A DNA stretch of 64,000 nt, taken from the NCBI RefSeq assembly GCF_017744115.1, contig NZ_JAGHQW010000027.1, positions 1 through 64,000 of the forward strand, read 5' to 3'. Position 1 is the first letter of the stretch, and each line of letters starts with the position of its first letter. Made by a program: the position numbers and the translations under genes. Source of the stretch: Salinisphaera sp. G21_0. GTDB lineage: Bacteria; Pseudomonadota; Gammaproteobacteria; Pseudomonadales; Endozoicomonadaceae. The notes beneath the pieces were generated by a model, which had not been told where the DNA came from, searched no databases, and saw only the letters and a list, made by a program, of their open reading frames with translations. This document shows positions 63,850 through 64,000 of this stretch, one piece after another.

Positions 63850-64000
63850 ATGAATACCATTGGTCATTTTATCAACGGTGAAATGGTCCACGATACTGAA
63901 CGCACTCAAGCAGTGTATAACCCCGCAACAGGCCAGGCAGAAAAACAAGTCGCACTGGCTTCTGTTGCTACCGTTGAAGAAGCGATCACCAGGGCTGAAG
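63850..64000 (+). CDS. dddC: Methylmalonate-semialdehyde dehydrogenase-like (DddC), 5' part
   Basis: The gene starts at the ATG at 63850 with GGGAGG at 63838-63843 and runs off the end of the window after about 50 codons. The visible N-terminus (IGHFINGEMV...YNPATGQAEKQVALAS) is that of a CoA-acylating methylmalonate-semialdehyde dehydrogenase (MmsA/DddC). In DMSP catabolism DddC turns malonate semialdehyde into acetyl-CoA. Catalytic residues are outside the window, so the call rests on the start and the gene order. Confidence 0.85.
   Translation, partial: MNTIGHFINGEMVHDTERTQAVYNPATGQAEKQVALASVATVEEAITRAE

Overview
The window reads as the chromosome of a marine, host-associated gammaproteobacterium, most probably Endozoicomonas or a close relative (Oceanospirillales). 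The housekeeping genes are gammaproteobacterial: nrdAB-yfaE, pyrBI, rhlB, rstAB, degS, kbl-tdh, cysDN and an aapJQMP-type transporter. The accessory genes fit an animal symbiont: a long tandem array of ankyrin-repeat units, a RING-like protein, a proline-rich protein with WH2-like helices, and a DMSP-degradation cluster of the kind known from coral-associated Endozoicomonas. The genus call is inference; no rRNA gene is present.

Layout. 1-2.6 kb: small unknown ORFs, a tandem pair of diverged paralogues and a decayed vapBC pair, followed by tmRNA (ssrA) on the minus strand. 3.6-8.3 kb: galM, then the most distinctive locus. This is a secreted peptide with eight EGKCG motifs (HvfA-like), a DUF692 multinuclear iron enzyme (HvfB-like) and a DUF2063 partner (HvfC-like), then a minus-strand ECF sigma factor with its zinc-finger anti-sigma factor, and a DoxX membrane protein. 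The peptide operon and doxX carry the same promoter-like signal, TGTAAC-N16-CGTTG, so the sigma factor probably controls both. 8.3-13.3 kb: a thioesterase, a MutS-like ATPase with an apparent signal peptide, and an RstAB-like two-component system. 13.3-18 kb: nrdA, nrdB and a 2Fe-2S ferredoxin behind a long leader with a DnaA box and an NrdR-like box. 18-27 kb: a lipase-like exported protein, pyrBI behind a pyrL-type leader ORF and attenuator, rhlB, a short element with 21-bp terminal inverted repeats, a PIN-PhoH ATPase, yaaA and a small lipoprotein.

27.4-31.7 kb: a large disordered protein with WH2-like helices and a FadL-type porin. 31.9-36.3 kb: a four-gene polar amino-acid ABC transporter (minus strand). 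36.5-47 kb: folE, kbl-tdh, the RING-like membrane protein, cysDN, a Dcu transporter, a Nif3-family gene and degS. 47-56 kb: an unknown gene and about seven tandem ankyrin units of roughly 1.3 kb, all on the minus strand. Some units are fused in frame; others are separated by a stop codon and a restart ATG four bases later. 56.4-64 kb: dddD, a LysR regulator, a decayed IS66-like fragment, a BCCT transporter (dddT), an iron alcohol dehydrogenase (dddB) and the start of an aldehyde dehydrogenase (dddC). Together these would import DMSP, release dimethyl sulfide and pass the 3-hydroxypropionate arm into central metabolism.

All calls come from reading translations and DNA by eye. No alignment, profile search or folding was run. 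Family names rest on recognised motifs and gene order, and literature statements are from memory.
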